A DNA stretch of 64,000 bases from Membranipora membranacea (taxonomy: Eukaryota; Bryozoa; Gymnolaemata; Cheilostomatida; Membraniporidae): NCBI GenBank assembly GCA_914767715.1, contig OU612071.1, positions 27,465,681-27,529,680 on the forward strand. Direction: 5' to 3'. The notes under the pieces were generated by a model. The model saw only the letters and a list, made by a program, of their open reading frames with translations, did not search any database and was not told the origin of the DNA. Made by a program: the position numbers and the translations under genes. Positions 10,595 through 23,967 of the stretch are shown here, piece after piece (position 1 is the first letter of the stretch; each line of letters starts with the position of its first letter).

Positions 10595-12960
10595 GCAAAA
10601 CCAGCTGAAGGAAACAATAGTGGGATGATCCAAAAGTTTTGATGTTTACATTATTATGAGCCTTGGTATTGGCCACTATCATTAGCACTGCAGAATGATC
10701 TGACGACCATCGCTTTACATTCTCATTTGCCTTGTAAATTTTGGACTGAACACACATAAAATTAGTAATGGGACCATCTAGAAATTTCATGCTCTGTCGA
10801 GGATTCCCGGCATATCCTCGGCCACAAGTTCCAGAATAAGATCAGAAATGGACTGCATTTGTTTACACAAATTTTCCTACTAAGACAATACAGGAATAAA
10901 TATATATATATATATATACATTTTTGTGTCATCAACAAAGGCTCGTTTCAAAACTCTCCTCTGCTGACAATTAATCCTCTTCACTGTCTGATGGCATGAT
11001 ATAGTTAGCAGACATTAGTTGAGAGTTCTAGTGCAAGAAGTTTTGTGTGCGTTTTGGTGAAATTTTGGTTAGCGCACTAAATTTTGAAATGGAAATGGAT
11101 TGCCATCAGTCCGGTCCGCTGTTTATTTTGTCATGTTTAGGAAATCTGCCCTCAGTAGCGGTCACTGGGAAAGCAGTGATCAAAGGCCCAGGCTTAAAAG
11201 GTGAACCTTTGAACAATCACCCTTTACAGTTGCTGTTTGCTACCTACAGTCAAATATTATAAATACATGTCATTGCTACATTTATGTTGTAACAATGAAT
11301 GATGTTATACTATCATCAAGTTATATTCTTTGCTATCATTGACTTTAGAATGATTATCTATTCTGTCTGTATGCCCATTGAATGAATCACGCTTGTGATG
11401 GTATGCCCATAATAACAACAGTAAAATACATCAGCTGCGGTTAGGTTAAGCGTGCCTTTGTTTACATAGTCATAGTCATCAATTTGAATTATAAACATTT
11501 AGATGGGGGGTGTGTATTTGAGAATTTAGGAAATGAGGCTACTGCTCATAAGGGATTTACTAGATGAGTTGTGTTCTCTAAGATATGTGAGGGGAGACAA
11601 TATGAGTATATGAGAGTATATGAGAAGAATTTTGCTCCCTCAATGGCTCATTCCTTGAAATGAGGCCACAGTCTAATTTAGACCTTGCCAGTGTTCTCTT
11701 AGTTAGACTAAGAGCTTCAACATGATACCAAAACCTTCAAGGTGACAAGAGTCCTTTAACGCAGTAAAGAAACATATTATTTATTTAGTTTTATCTCTGG
11801 TGGTAACCTTTAGCGATGCCTTGGTAAGGGAAGAGCTGGGATAAGAGGTGATATTATTTATTAACAGCACAGTAGAACTAATTAATACCATCCTGTTCCT
11901 GTTTGGTGATATTTTCTCCCATAATTATAAGTTGAGCGAGCACGGCATTAAATCTCTCGAAGGAAGGGTATAGACAGACAATAGAGCTTTAGTTTCAGTG
12001 CCAGAGATTCAAGGAGTTCCTCGGATCAAGGAGTTAGAGACACTCCTAACTCATTGCTCAGATCAGATGGGAAATCAAAGTTGACAGTGACAGTGCACAA
12101 GAATTTTCACAAGTGCAGGTTTGATGAGATTAAAAAAAACACCTCATTCCTCATACAAATCTGCCCACTGTGATCTAGATCAGCCATGCTCAACCGACTC
12201 CATTTCTAAGATATCCATTATCCGAGCGTTATTATGGATCACTTACACCCCTTCAGGTAATTAAACATTTCCAGCAAATAATGTGTAGCTACTTATCATT
12301 CGACATTTTTTGGCAGGTCTTTTGAATTATATATTGATTTAATAAGAACCCTGACAAGATGGATACTTGTCACATTCTGGTCTCAACAGCAAAACAACAA
12401 CTTGGACAGCCAGAGAACACTGATCAATCCCAGCAACAAGATGGAAAGCGACGACGAAAATCACCATTAAAACGTGGTTTGACCACCTCATGAGAATCCG
12501 AATATCAAAAATAAGTTTCAGACATAAAAGATAATAATGATCTTCATCGACTAAGGGGATAAATCAAACATAGTATTGTTCTTAATTAAGTATGACACAA
12601 GTACACTTTTGAATCTATCTACGATATCATATCTTACTGCCATCAGAATTTCTCAAAGTGATAGATGCTGTACTCATAGCAGGGGCTCTTACACTTTTCT
12701 GACTTCTATAAACATTCATAAAGGTTGTATTCCTTTTAACCGATATGAAGTTGGTGCCCATCATAAAGCCAAAGAACAGGGCCCGAGTTCAGTTCGGCTG
12801 ATGTCAATAGACTTGCTACTGTAATATTTATTAACGAAAATGATATGGAGGCTGCATAGAATCAATGGCTTGAGTATTTTGCAGAGTATGAGTTCACTGG
12901 TCCAGCGATTGGGTGTTGGAGCCAATAGGCTATGCTTACAGCTATTCAATCTACCTTCCT
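10595..12960. other. No gene seen
   Basis: A short TA run lies near 10898-10918. The other frames, such as 11047-11262, have no recognised domain. Confidence 0.4.
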
Positions 12961-12972
12961 TACAGACCAACA

Positions 12973-13047
12973 CAGCTGATAAAGGACACTGTGGTTTTCC
13001 CACACTGGCTACCAGAGTTCTTCAGAGGTATTAGACATCCGTAGAAG
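12973..13047 (+). pseudogene. Katanin-p60-type AAA exon, decayed copy 1
   Basis: The frame reads QLIKDTVVFPHWLPEFFRGI, then RHP, a TAG at 13042-13044 and Lys, followed by the donor gtaggtaac. Katanin p60 and KATNAL ATPases have, just before the Walker A loop, a conserved segment of the form L-x-E-A-V-V-x-P-x-x-x-P-x-F-F-K-G-I-R-R-P-W-K, and this exon fits it residue by residue. The Trp codon of the P-W-K position is TAG here. The donor falls just where Gly-Val-Leu-Met would begin. The next exon with GPPGTGKT was not found, so this is an isolated exon copy. Confidence 0.6.
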
Positions 13048-13206
13048 GTAGGTAACTGGGATAACCGTACAACCTGACAACGCCACAAATGGAATTATGT
13101 TCAGCAGATTTTCGAAGCAGATAAAGGAGTTTCTAGTCAAGGACCATGACTAAATCAGACAGATGATGGGAGATATGATGACGGATCTGACAGAGATTTT
13201 TAAATC

Positions 13207-13311
13207 CTTACTGACAAAGATTTACACAGACTGAGACAACTGATAAAGGAAAATGTGGTTTTTCCACACTACCTACTGGAGTGTTTCAGGGGTATCAGAC
13301 AACGGTGGAAG
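13207..13311 (+). pseudogene. Katanin-p60-type AAA exon, decayed copy 2
   Basis: This is a tandem second copy 266 bases downstream of the first. It reads DLHRLRQLIKENVVFPHYLL, then ECFRGIRQRWK, followed by the same donor gtaggtaac at 13312. It keeps the W-K end that copy 1 lost but has changed the P-E-F-F core to L-E-C-F and R-P-W to R-Q-W-like residues. A TAA at 13201-13203 limits the frame upstream. The two copies carry different damage, so neither is a simple intact katanin exon. They may derive from a transposed or duplicated gene fragment. Confidence 0.6.
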
Positions 13312-13741
13312 GTAGGTAACTGCTATAACCGTTAGAATGTAGATGAATCACACAGTTCATATCTTCACACTTCAGATTTGATTGGGAGGCTTGAATTTTT
13401 CTGTATCCATCCGTTGCGGGTACCCAGTGAAAGAGTACTTATTTGTATTACAATAAGGGAGTATTCAGGTATTCAGAATGTCAGCAATCTTCACAAAATC
13501 AACCTTAAAGGGTCTGGAAGGACCACAGCAGCATCTTGTCACCTTCTCCCTTCCCCCCCCATCCCGGCGTGTGTGGCATTATGCAAGGCTACTATGCGTC
13601 TATCGTGCTAGTGTGTAATTTAATGGTAACATGACGCTGCTTTGTTGTGCTTTACCATATACATTTGTTTATGGGCTGTCAGGCAACATAAGAAATGTAT
13701 TGCATGACCCTATGTAATGTAACATCTAATTATATTTATAG

Positions 13742-13923
13742 TACCAAACTGTCATTCAACCGATGCTGAAGAACTTCAACTATATGAGTTGCTTCAAGTC
13801 TGTCGGTCCCGTTCTCAGAAAAGTTGTCAAGAAAAATCAAGAAGGGGAGCATTCCTTGAGGTGATTTCAAGCTGCATCAGTTGTGGACATCAGTTCACTT
13901 GGCAGTCATCAAAAAAAAGGAAA
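13742..13923 (+). CDS. Exon with Cys-Gly-His / Trp-Gln-Ser motif
   Basis: A frame with possible acceptor ag before 13742 and a good donor (aaa|gtgagt) at 13923/13924 encodes about 60 residues. It has an acidic helical start and then ISSCISCGHQFTWQSSKKRK. A C-x2-C-G-H followed by W-Q-S is typical of the zinc-ribbon-like N-terminal part of uncharacterised transposases in invertebrate genomes, the same type whose catalytic part appears at 44.9-45.5 kb. No catalytic part was found here. The assignment is by pattern only. Confidence 0.35.
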
Positions 13924-16028
13924 GTGAGTGAATCTATTATTTTCTGTTTTTGTATGCTGGGAGGTGATTTGCCCTAGTACAAGATGGGACAACTTTTGGT
14001 AACCTCTTCTTTTTTCTTCAATGAGATCTTTCACAATTTGCCATGTTGCCAAGGTGCTTGTGATATGACAACTCCCATTAGCTTGCATCCTTACCCATGG
14101 CCGTGTTTAACTTCACAATAATACAGGGATCCATGGCAATACCCTCGTGAGTCTATTAGTAAACGTGTCTTTTAGCTTTATCTACCTTAGAATGAGTGTT
14201 AACTACAATGCAGCAGAATTAAGTCCAAAAGCAATTGCAATTGTTTGTAGATTGGCACAGCAAACTGAACAGAAATGCAGGAACGTCAAACCTTTTGTTC
14301 TGGGAGTCTTTGGAAGTACTGAGGAGACCCAAAAAATTGGTTCAACCATTGGTGGATGACAATGTGAAAATCCATAAGCAGTTGAAGAGGTATGTGATTA
14401 GTGATGCTGCACTAAAGGAGGCATGGGAAACCTATAGGAGGAATCAGGACTGGCAGAGACTGATGACAATATCACCATCACATAGACGAACCTCATCAGA
14501 ATAATACCAATAACCATGCTGAAGAATCATAATGAGTGCAATATTTCATTGTGAAGTTGGGTATCATTACTGTCGATTTTCCGCATATGTAATGATTAAA
14601 TTGCATGCACGTTACAAAAGTCATGGTAACTATGATGCTATGGTCCATGAGGAAGATGCAGCTGGGCATGAAATATATATAAAATTAATATTACAGTTAT
14701 GAAATTGGGAGAACATTAACACAGCATGTTGATTTGTATTTTGGAATCCATAGACCACACATTGCATTTTGTACACACAACAGATGATCTGAGAGAAAAT
14801 GATTTTATTTTGGGTATGACAATATCCAAAAAATGTCACAGGGCATGTCAGCTGACTATGTTGAAGTACACATAGAAGTACCATGTCTTGGCAATCTTTG
14901 TTCTGTTGGGAGGGGGACAAAGCTTGATAACTCTTACAGACTGGCTAGTGCATTAGATATGTTTGACCCGGCATTATTGGCTATAGCCATCAGCAGAGTT
15001 ATGAGTCCTTCTGGCATTTATGTGATGCATGAAGTCAGTTCTGAAGCCAGCAGATACGCTTCTCAATGCCATCATTATTCTTAGGTAACCTGTTTCCAGT
15101 TCGTAATATTTCCGATGTCTACAGTTTCACAGACAGTGAAAATGAAGAGTATATGTTTTCTAATGAACGTAAACAAGTTGCTGAAAACCCTCAGCCATCA
15201 ACTTCAAAAGTGTCAACCTCATCCAATAACACCATTATTATTAAGGATCTTCTTCTAAAACAGACCACTCTTGCTCCTGCATGACAAGAGCAAGAACTTA
15301 TCAATCATTGAATAATGCTTTATTGCAGTAAATGGGAATTCCCACTTATCTGTTAACTTTACTCAATAGAATGTACGCTAGAGCAGTCATGCTCAACCCA
15401 GTCCAAATCGGCCATTTACAGTGAGCGGGGCTTACCCTGTTTACAGCAAGTGATAAGAGACTACTATAGAGCATAATGTTGCTACAGTAACAGACAGCAT
15501 ACACGATTTAATCTGTTTTGCAGGATCATGGCTGTTCAGAGTATCCCTAGCATACAATCTCAAATCACTTACATCAAAACCTCACTCTACAACTATTTAT
15601 ATAATCATGGTTTCTGAAATTACAGCAGACAGTATTGCTGGTAGCAAGCAGATTACTACACTACACCAGGTTCAGTGCTTTCCTTGCCAGAATAGCAATG
15701 GGGTCGATAGATGTAAACAACGCAAATAATTCATTCTTTACTTGAGTCAATAGATTATTCTGCTTTTCCAAGAGACGAGATCATTGACCTGGTAAACTTA
15801 CATCTCAGTAAACCATATCCAATCTTATATCCAATCTCAAGATTTCTGCAAGTGCCAGGAGTGTGCTGTGTTACAAAGACCTGGAGATTTCTGATTGGCA
15901 TGATTTTATTGCTGATTTACTGACAAGACTATTGACATTACTAAATGACAAAGCAGTAATTAGGAGTCATCGCGTGTGAGAGTGAATGGCGCTCTAACGA
16001 TCATAGACGAATGAAAACACCAAGGAGA
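13924..16028. other. Unassigned open frames
   Basis: Two frames stand out without a recognisable family. The first, 14235-14504 (+), is basic and helical and ends in RRNQDWQRL. The second, 14833-15084, is followed by 15066-15284 (+), which is acidic and Ser-rich. Their relation to the exon just upstream is unclear. The rest is AT-rich without features. Confidence 0.25.
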
Positions 16029-16320
16029 AAAAGTGGCTGATTGACACCAGTCATATGACACACAATGGTGACATATACGGATGACACTAAACTCTAGAAA
16101 CCACAGAATGTCTGCCTAGTTGAAGGACATATAGTAGAACCTGTTGGTGTCGTCACAGCGGTAATTAGTAGCGAGTCCAATAGTACCATCATGCATGGCG
16201 TACTGCACATACAGGCCATGAAGGTAAATCTCCTCTCAATCAGCTCAGCAGATTCGAGAGGTATTGTTGTACAGTTCGGACATTATTATTCTTATTGTTC
16301 TAGATACATGTGAAGATAAC
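16029..16320 (+). pseudogene. Ty1/copia protease and GAG-pre-integrase relic
   Basis: The plus strand reads WLIDTSHMTHNGDIY, the copia aspartic-protease motif W-x-x-D-S-G-A-x-S-H-M-T but lacking the Ser-Gly-Ala, so the active-site loop is damaged. About 40 codons later MHGVLHIQAMKVNLLSISSA, then DSRGIVVQFG, matches the copia pattern L-x-x-V-L-(Y/H)-(V/I)-P-x-(L/M)-x-x-N-L-L-S-(V/I). A TAG lies between them. No integrase, reverse transcriptase or LTR pair was seen, so only a short internal fragment survives. Confidence 0.65.
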
Positions 16321-16329
16321 GGCTACAAG

Positions 16330-19300
16330 GTTTGTGAATGGAAGAACCTTTAAATATCCAAAGGCACACCACTGTATATGGCTCCTGAGATTTCAGGAAT
16401 AAAGCTAAGCCAACTAAACTGAGTGACATGGAACCTCGGTGTCACTTTTGTGGAGGTTTTCACAGGTAACTTGTAAAACGATCACTCAACTTTCATTTAT
16501 CTGAGTTCTGATCTGAGCCCATTGGCGGATATACCCTTTATTTTTAATTCGGCACCATCAAAACCAATAGTAACATAGTTTAAGAAATAATTCTGACATT
16601 TGGATTCTCATTTATAACAATATCTGCTTGTGCTGTTGACAAATTTACTTGGATTCATTGTGGAGCAAAAATGAGCCTGTCCTACACAATCATTTATTGA
16701 TAAACAATGACCGTAGTTATCTGCCTCCTGGTGTGGTAGAGATGATAAATGGCAGTGGTGAAGGTGTTCAGAATGGCATCTGGCGCATAATTATCTATGT
16801 GGATGTCATGATGGAGCTCTTATAAAGCTGACCTTAATAAAAGATGGCAGCCATGATGTAAAATATTGATGATATGATAATAAAGTGTGAACCATTCAGT
16901 AAATACCTCCCCACAGGTGGGTAATTTTAGTCTCTGACCATCATATACATATTATATACTGTGATTACTATTCATGCATTCAATTCCCAATCTCTGATCT
17001 GTTATAATAATCATTTGTAATAACATTTAAATGACTGCTCCACCACAGCAACATCAGCTGTCACTCCCGAACCAGAAAAAGAGTAGATAGCCTGATGAGA
17101 AATCAGATAGATTATGGATGCAAAATTTGCACACTGGTGTCCCTAACAAGAACAGGACAGAGATACCACATCAGCTTGCACTTTATAACCAATGTCTGTG
17201 GATTTGGGTTTTCACATTATGATACTTGGATGCTGGCGGACCAGAAAGAAAAGAACTGCACACCCTTCATGTATGCAGTATGTATGTTAGAGCAATGAAG
17301 CTGACGGAGAATCCCAACCTGGTAGTCTATGTCTACCACTCGCTCCACCTATAACATCAAACTCACTAGCTACTACTAACACTGATGACGCGATTCACCG
17401 AGCCATAGCCACTCTCCACTCAACTGCTGACGAGCTGAGAGCTATTCTATGTTTAAAATGACTTTTACAATGGCCCTCTTAAGTTTGAGATAAACAATTA
17501 ATTCATTTTGTTTCAACTGTATACATCATTAATTTGTATCTAGTTGGAGCGTGTGGGGAATTTTAGTCTCTGACTGTCTCTGATCTGTTATAATAATCAT
17601 TTATCATAACATTTTAATGCTCTGGATGTACTGGTATACAGTGCTTAGGCAAAAATGCTTGCTTAGGCAAAAATAAGGCAATTAAAACTTATGGACACGA
17701 CATCATGTAACTACAGCTATTATTTTTCGAAGATCATTATAGAAGCTCAGCCTCAAAAGTTTCGGCATACTTTCAATATAGAAAACATTTTTAATTTACA
17801 GATATTCTTTGTTCGTACTAAAACCTGTGAGCGTTCTAAAATATATCAAGCATAATATTGCCTCCCTCGTGAGCCTGTTTGTTATAACATAGTTGGCTAC
17901 ATTTGCTTACGTCAGCCATCCCGGGAATTCCTATTTGCTAAGGATCTGTAGATTCAAAGGGCCAGACATTCTTGCTATCAACAGTCTTTGACCCCGTAAG
18001 CAACAGTAATAAATTTTTTTTTGACACGGGATTACCTCATCTATGGAAACTCGAATATATGAAATCAGCATCTTTCAGTCTGACATTGACACACTATGTT
18101 CTGAGGAGCTTATCATGATCAGCCACCAATGCAGAAGCATTTTCATGAAGGCATGGTTAAAGAGATTTGGACTCCGTTTCCAAGAAAGCCATTACGGAAA
18201 CTGCAACGGGTGATAGAAACTCATAGGCCTCTTCAGGTATTTTATACGATTTTCAGATTGGTCTTTTTAGACTACTAATAACAATTTCTCGTATAGCCAG
18301 TCTACGGTTTTGATGAAAATAATTTTTTTCTATTGTAAGGAGAATTCAAAAAACTCTGGCACAAATTCCTGATGTGAATTATTTTTGAAGTTGAACCATA
18401 TAGACTAAAGCGCAAAATAGCCGGCAAGCAGCGACAACATTGCCATTTCTGTAATTTGTTACCTTCTCAATCCAATTTTCAATAAACAACCTACTCGCTT
18501 CAAGCTTACTGTAAATGTGGTGGTATTGGTAATGATACGTCATGGATTTGATTCAATAAAACAAATCTTCTACATTCTCACTTCTATGTGTAGCTACATG
18601 TTATTCTCCATCCTCTTAGCAGGTTGACATGCAGTTAGGATGATTTTTTATATTTGATATTTTGTGATTATTTTGAGTGATGACAAGATTTGGAATGTTG
18701 CCACCTCCCCCCCCCCCCCCCATCTCTTCCACATCAATTTTTCTCCAATAATACTATTAAGTAATTGAAATTCAGCTGAAGCAGATTTCACAACTATTGC
18801 AACTATTGCTATTGCAATGTTTTTTTATTATTATTTGCTGTTGGGTTTATTATATAAATATAATTTACACAAGTTTGTTGTTGTTGCTTTTGATCCACTA
18901 CAGTGTTAATCCAAGGAAAAAGGACCTAGATAAACTTCAACACAGTGCTGTGCTAGGATATGTAGGCTATGAGTTATGTGGGTTTTAAAAATGAGTTATA
19001 TCATATAGATTTACCAACAAATTTTTGTCACAATGTTTCCATGTTAAAAACCAAAACTTAGATGCTTGATAGGCCGAGAGAGCAGCTATAGCCTTTGGAA
19101 GCCGTGTTCCAGTTGAACCAGACCTAGCTCCCGTGTAGAAAAAAAAGCTGCAGTCGGTCAAAATGATGTTGAAAGTGCACATACTGCTGCCATGACACAT
19201 AAGGTTTCCATGAGAACTATGCAAAATATCAGGAGAGAAGTTGCACTTGTCAAGTGTGAAAACACAAGGCCGATCTATGCACTAAAATTTGAGACTTATT

Positions 19301-22300
19301 TGTGTTTGATAGGGAACTATCAAAAGATCACATAGAGGTAATAATAGAAGCGGATGTCAGACCGAACTTTTCTGAGTTAGCTAGGAGTTTCCATGTATTC
19401 TTGAGAAATGGCAAAATAGCGTCAGATGGCAATCAGATACTGAAACAGTTTCGCCATTGATGAGGGGATATTTGAGCAACCGGAAAAGGAGAACAGAAGG
19501 CAAAAAAAGCGTTGGAAAAGGACGCTCAACTTGGATGGGGCACTTTATCCCAACGGAGACCAGCTGCGAAAGCAAGAGACAAGGGACAAGATATCGAAAG
19601 GGGAGCTTCATATTGGTGTCCCCATAGTCCTGATCACCATTGGGTGTTTGAAGATAAAGGAGGAGAGCTAAAAACACAAAGTGTCACTACTGAAGGGCAT
19701 GCATACAGTATGCAGAAAAGTCCCGATAAGCCTCTTCACCAGCATCTCAGCCTAGGGCTGCATCGCAATCATTTTAACAGAAGTTAATTAGAAATATGCA
19801 TATTGATTACTGTATTTACGAACAAGTCAATTACCAAGTAAGAGCAGCTGCATTATTTAGAAATAACATAGATAAACCAAAAGTCTAATTGCAGTGAAAT
19901 TTGATGGTGTCCCCAATGAGTTCATCAGCATCGTAAAACCTTCAGTTAGAAAAAAACTTGTGAAAAGCTGCACAAAAGTGTGCAGGATATAGCTGGGTGT
20001 GCATTTAGAGGTATCAATAATCTGGCAGCAAACTGAAAATAATGACTAAAAAATAATTGAAATAACTGAAATAATAAACAGACCAGAAGCCAGTTCAATA
20101 CAATGCTGTGATTGGTCAAATTCAAATAAGAATAACCAGACTCCTCTTATCGACATCATGATATCCGCTGGGCTGCTGTTTGCTGGCTGCATACCAACAA
20201 AAACGATATGGATAATGGGTTCTCTGAATATTCCAAAAAGCACACAACCACGTGCTAGCAGACTCCATGGCGGAAGTAATAGTTCTTATTACTGACACAA
20301 AGTAAGTTCTTACAGAACTATGATCTAAACTTATATATATTAGTAGGAACGAATACAAAACTTGGTCATGAATTGGAATGAAATCACCATTCAAGAGCCC
20401 AGGAGAAGTTCAATATTCCATATTTCAATTTTATTTGTAGGAACTCTCGCCAACCCATACTACGGAGCACGGACAAGTTCTTTTTGATAAAACTGTTTGC
20501 TTTATGTAAATGACATGCCTGCATTATCCTGACCATATCTATTACAGTGGGGTGGCTTCCTCGGTGTGCCCTGTTATGTTAGCCTTGTTTTGGGTCTCAT
20601 TGTCTGGTGATTCAACTCAAAAATATTGTGACACTATCAAGGCCTATTCTGTATCTTTTTTTCTATTATACCTTTTGTAATACATATAAAAGCAGTGATT
20701 TTCTCGTTCTGAACTTCAGGAAATATACAGTGCTCACTTGACACAGTTAGCTGTCATTTTACAGACTTATATCTAGTTTTTGTCATATCAAACCAAGCAC
20801 CCAAAGATTACTAATACTGCCAATGTATACCAGAGACTACAGAGGTTTATCTTCATCTCTGCCAACAGATTTTAACATTGATCATTTATTTGCTGTTCAC
20901 ACCTTTTATACTGATTATATTGATCATTTGATGTACCTCACATTTAACTGCATGTCACATATTATCCAGTAATATCAACTATTGTTGTGGAGAACTTTTC
21001 AACTCTCAAATTTTAACTTGATGATCCAAAACAATTGCATAATTTTAATAGTCATAACCACAAGCTTGTGCAAATAGTAAACCTTAGTTGTCATTAGCTA
21101 TTTAATAGTGGTGGGTGAATCAAAGATTTTTCGATGGCTGTAGTATAGTTCATCCCATATTTTGATTTTGTTGAGTCTTTGGTTTAGATCTAATAATATA
21201 GAGGACGTATGGCAGATGTTCCATGATAAGTTTGAGCAATACAAGCTAAGAAATTACTGGAAAACGGGTTAGAGGATGACGAAATACCACAGGAATCATC
21301 AGAGAACTGGCCAGAAAGCTGTAATATTCGGGTCGATGACGACAGATATTGTGAAGATGAGCTTCATAGTTATGGTGAGATCCCAAATTTGCACACTTAA
21401 AACAATGTTACCAATGATTGCGTTACACAAAATAGTGTGTATAACCAAGAAGAGAAACAGCAATAGCTGGCTAATGTAGCTCAATAATGATATAAAAGAT
21501 ATTAAGTTTGGCTGCTGCAGTCAGTATTGATGTGGATGCCTCGGTGAGTGATGGAATGCGGGAACTCGATGCAAACACCACATCGACAACTGGATGCTCA
21601 GAGGATATATTGGAGGGTATTACAGAACAAGGTGTGTGTTTATAAGGATATTTTGAATTGTGTTCTTTCCATGAAAAATGGCAAATCAGATCAGTACAGG
21701 GAGGACAGTAATATCCTAACAGACCAAGCCCTCTGAAATATTTTCGCTTAAATTAGCATATATATAATTCCATATAACCATAATTGGTAGAAAGATGAGT
21801 CATTTGCATTTTGGAGATTCAGCTCAAACTGAGAATGGTCTTTGTAGAAAGTATGAAGAGCTTAGGGGAGTTGACAACCAGTAGCAGTTTCTGCGAGGCA
21901 ACACCACACAAGGAAGCCTCAACATCTTAAGATAAAACTCCCATGACAGTCAATTCAGCTTTGAGATTACAGAGATGTCAGCAAAAAATATATCCTACCA
22001 ACAAATATCATATTACATCAATTATTATCATGTATGGTGTGTTGAGTGTCTGCAAAACTAAAATGTGCCTGGTAGAAAATTATATCCAGGTTGTTTTATT
22101 CAAGCACATCCCTTCAAGACTCCAAAGAGACCGTGTTTAGGATCAGGAAAGAAGATACTACATGCCAGCACTCCTAGATCAACCTCTGGTTCAAGCAAAA
22201 TAGCTTCACATCTTAAAAGCACCCCAATAAAGGTAACATACTTCGAGCTGTCATTGATTCCAAACCTCCATTTAATGATTGTTATATCATTTCTTGCCAC

Positions 22301-22850
22301 TATTAAGGTTTCAGATAAGTTTATGCAATGATTTAAATTAGAATCATAGCACCCATACCTGCTTATTTCTACAAAAAAACATCCTCAGAAATTATGTACA
22401 GAGCGGATTGGATGAAAAGCCTTTTAGATTTGGATTTTGAGCCTCATCAGCAGCTGTTAATAATATAATTGAGTGATTGACTTCAATCTTGAAAGGATTT
22501 TACAACTAACCTCCAGTGATAAAATGTTCTTTCTACTAAAATTTTTTTCGGTCTATCCAAGGAATGAGTTGTCTTTAACTCCTGGTCTTTCACGTAACTC
22601 GTTATTATACAAGTTTTTTTGATGTTTCTATTATATATTTGATGTTTCTATTATATATATAAACATTATATTATATTTTATTTCCTGCTGACTAATTAAC
22701 TCAGTTATCATAGGTCTCAAAGAAGGGAGCAGGTCTATATTGTGGATTTCCTAACAAGCCCGATCTGTCAGAAAGTAACAGCATCAGTTATTAAAAAGAC
22801 TGAAGGATCCTGGTCTGTATTAGTCTATTTAGCCATATAGTCTATATTTC
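16330..22850. other. No convincing gene in 6.5 kb
   Basis: Frames at 17095-17298, 18985-19224 (-), 19512-19787, 21548-21736 and 22065-22331 are short, overlap frames on the other strand and show no family motif. A 15-base poly-C run lies at 18707-18721. Two copies of atttgatgtttctattatat lie near 22618 and 22638. Old unrecognised repeats are likely. Confidence 0.35.
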
Positions 22851-22959
22851 ATTATGAAACAACGGCAATATATTATATTATATCATATTATTTTGCATCC
22901 TGCTCATGAGAATACGGAAACTATCTGTCAAACAGCTAAATACGACTTTGTAACCAAAC

Positions 22960-23047
22960 CACCAAATTATTTAGGGGGAATTCATTCTTCCTCTCACAAT
23001 GCCCAATCAAAAATACAATATATTTCAGGCTATTTGTGCCATGGATA
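22960..23047 (+). repeat. Dispersed repeat, copy 1 of pair with 31560-31640
   Basis: The string cctctcacaatgcccaatca, then an AT run, then caggctatttgtgcc recurs at 31580-31630 with about one change in five. Both copies lie upstream of DUF4806-like exons on the same strand, which hints at a shared duplication. Confidence 0.5.
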
Positions 23048-23315
23048 AGTATATTGAAGTCACAGATGGAGCTATAAAAGCCACATTTTGTTTCAGGTCA
23101 ATTTCAAAACGCAAAGCATTGACCAGAGACTGCAGGCGATGGAAAACGGCGCATCGGAAACGAAGCCGGAGTTAAACGACTATTTTCTCAACCCACTGGA
23201 ATGTGCGGTTGAATTCCATGGTTTCGAGGGTGAACTGGTTGGAGACAAAGCAAAGCGAAACTGATTTGTAAGTACTTGAGGAATTTAAAAAAGAGATGCC
23301 AAATCATGCCATGAA

Positions 23316-23393
23316 TGTTGTGAAAAGTACGGAAATAATCCAAGAGAAATTTTCTATAATCAATTTGATCACCTACCAATAATTTGAGATGTT
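23316..23393 (+). repeat. 78-bp direct repeat, left copy
   Basis: It begins tgttgtgaaaagtacggaaa and ends near gatgtt. A nearly identical copy is at 23968-24045, so the pair brackets the Ulp1-type exon array. At 78 bp it is too long for a normal transposon target-site duplication and more likely marks a local segmental duplication. Confidence 0.85.
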
Positions 23394-23465
23394 CTATATC
23401 ATAATTTGAGATACCAATACACGGCCCATATCTTTTAATTCTTTCAATCTACTTGATTGTTCTAG

Positions 23466-23891
23466 GAAATACCTAGGGATGGAACGAGGTGAAAAGGCTA
23501 GGTATAATGTCGTTGATGTTCCCCAGCAGAAAGATTCAGATGATTGTGGTGTTCACACTATTCATCATGCATGGCATATCAGCCCATATCTTTTAATTCT
23601 TTCAATCTACTTGAATGTTCTAGGAAATACCTAGGGATGGAACGAGGTGAAAAGGCAAGGTATAATGTCGTTGATGTTCCCCAGCAGAAAGATTCAGATG
23701 ATTGTGGTGTTCACACTATTCATCATGCATGGCGTATCAGCCCATATCTTTTAATTCTTTCAATCTACTTGATTGTTCTAGGAAATACCTAGGGATGGAA
23801 CGTGGTGAAAAGGCTAGGTATAATGTCGTTGATGTTCCCCAGCAGAAAGATTCAGATGATTGTGGTGTTCACACTATTCATCACGCATGGC
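23466..23891 (+). CDS. Triplicated Ulp1/SENP-type protease exon array
   Basis: Three near-identical 110-nt exons lie at 23466-23575, 23624-23733 and 23782-23891, separated by 48-nt introns. The unit is 158 bp. Each follows an acceptor gttctag and encodes KYLGMERGEKARYNVVDVPQ, then QKDSDDCGVHTIHHAW. The Q-x5-D-C-G box carries the oxyanion Gln and catalytic Cys of the C48 family of SUMO/NEDD8 proteases (Ulp1, SENP), whose usual form is PQQ-x-N-x-x-DCGVF. The exons enter in phase 2 and leave in phase 1. Copy 2 has donor gtatca and copy 3 gtaaat, but copy 1 has atatca and so has lost its donor. The catalytic His/Asp exons were not found. Confidence 0.65.
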
Positions 23892-23967
23892 GTAAATGGG
23901 AATAAATATGGCAAAAACTGATGGTAGTCAGTGGTGGATACTGTCTCTATTCATAAATTTGCCGAGG

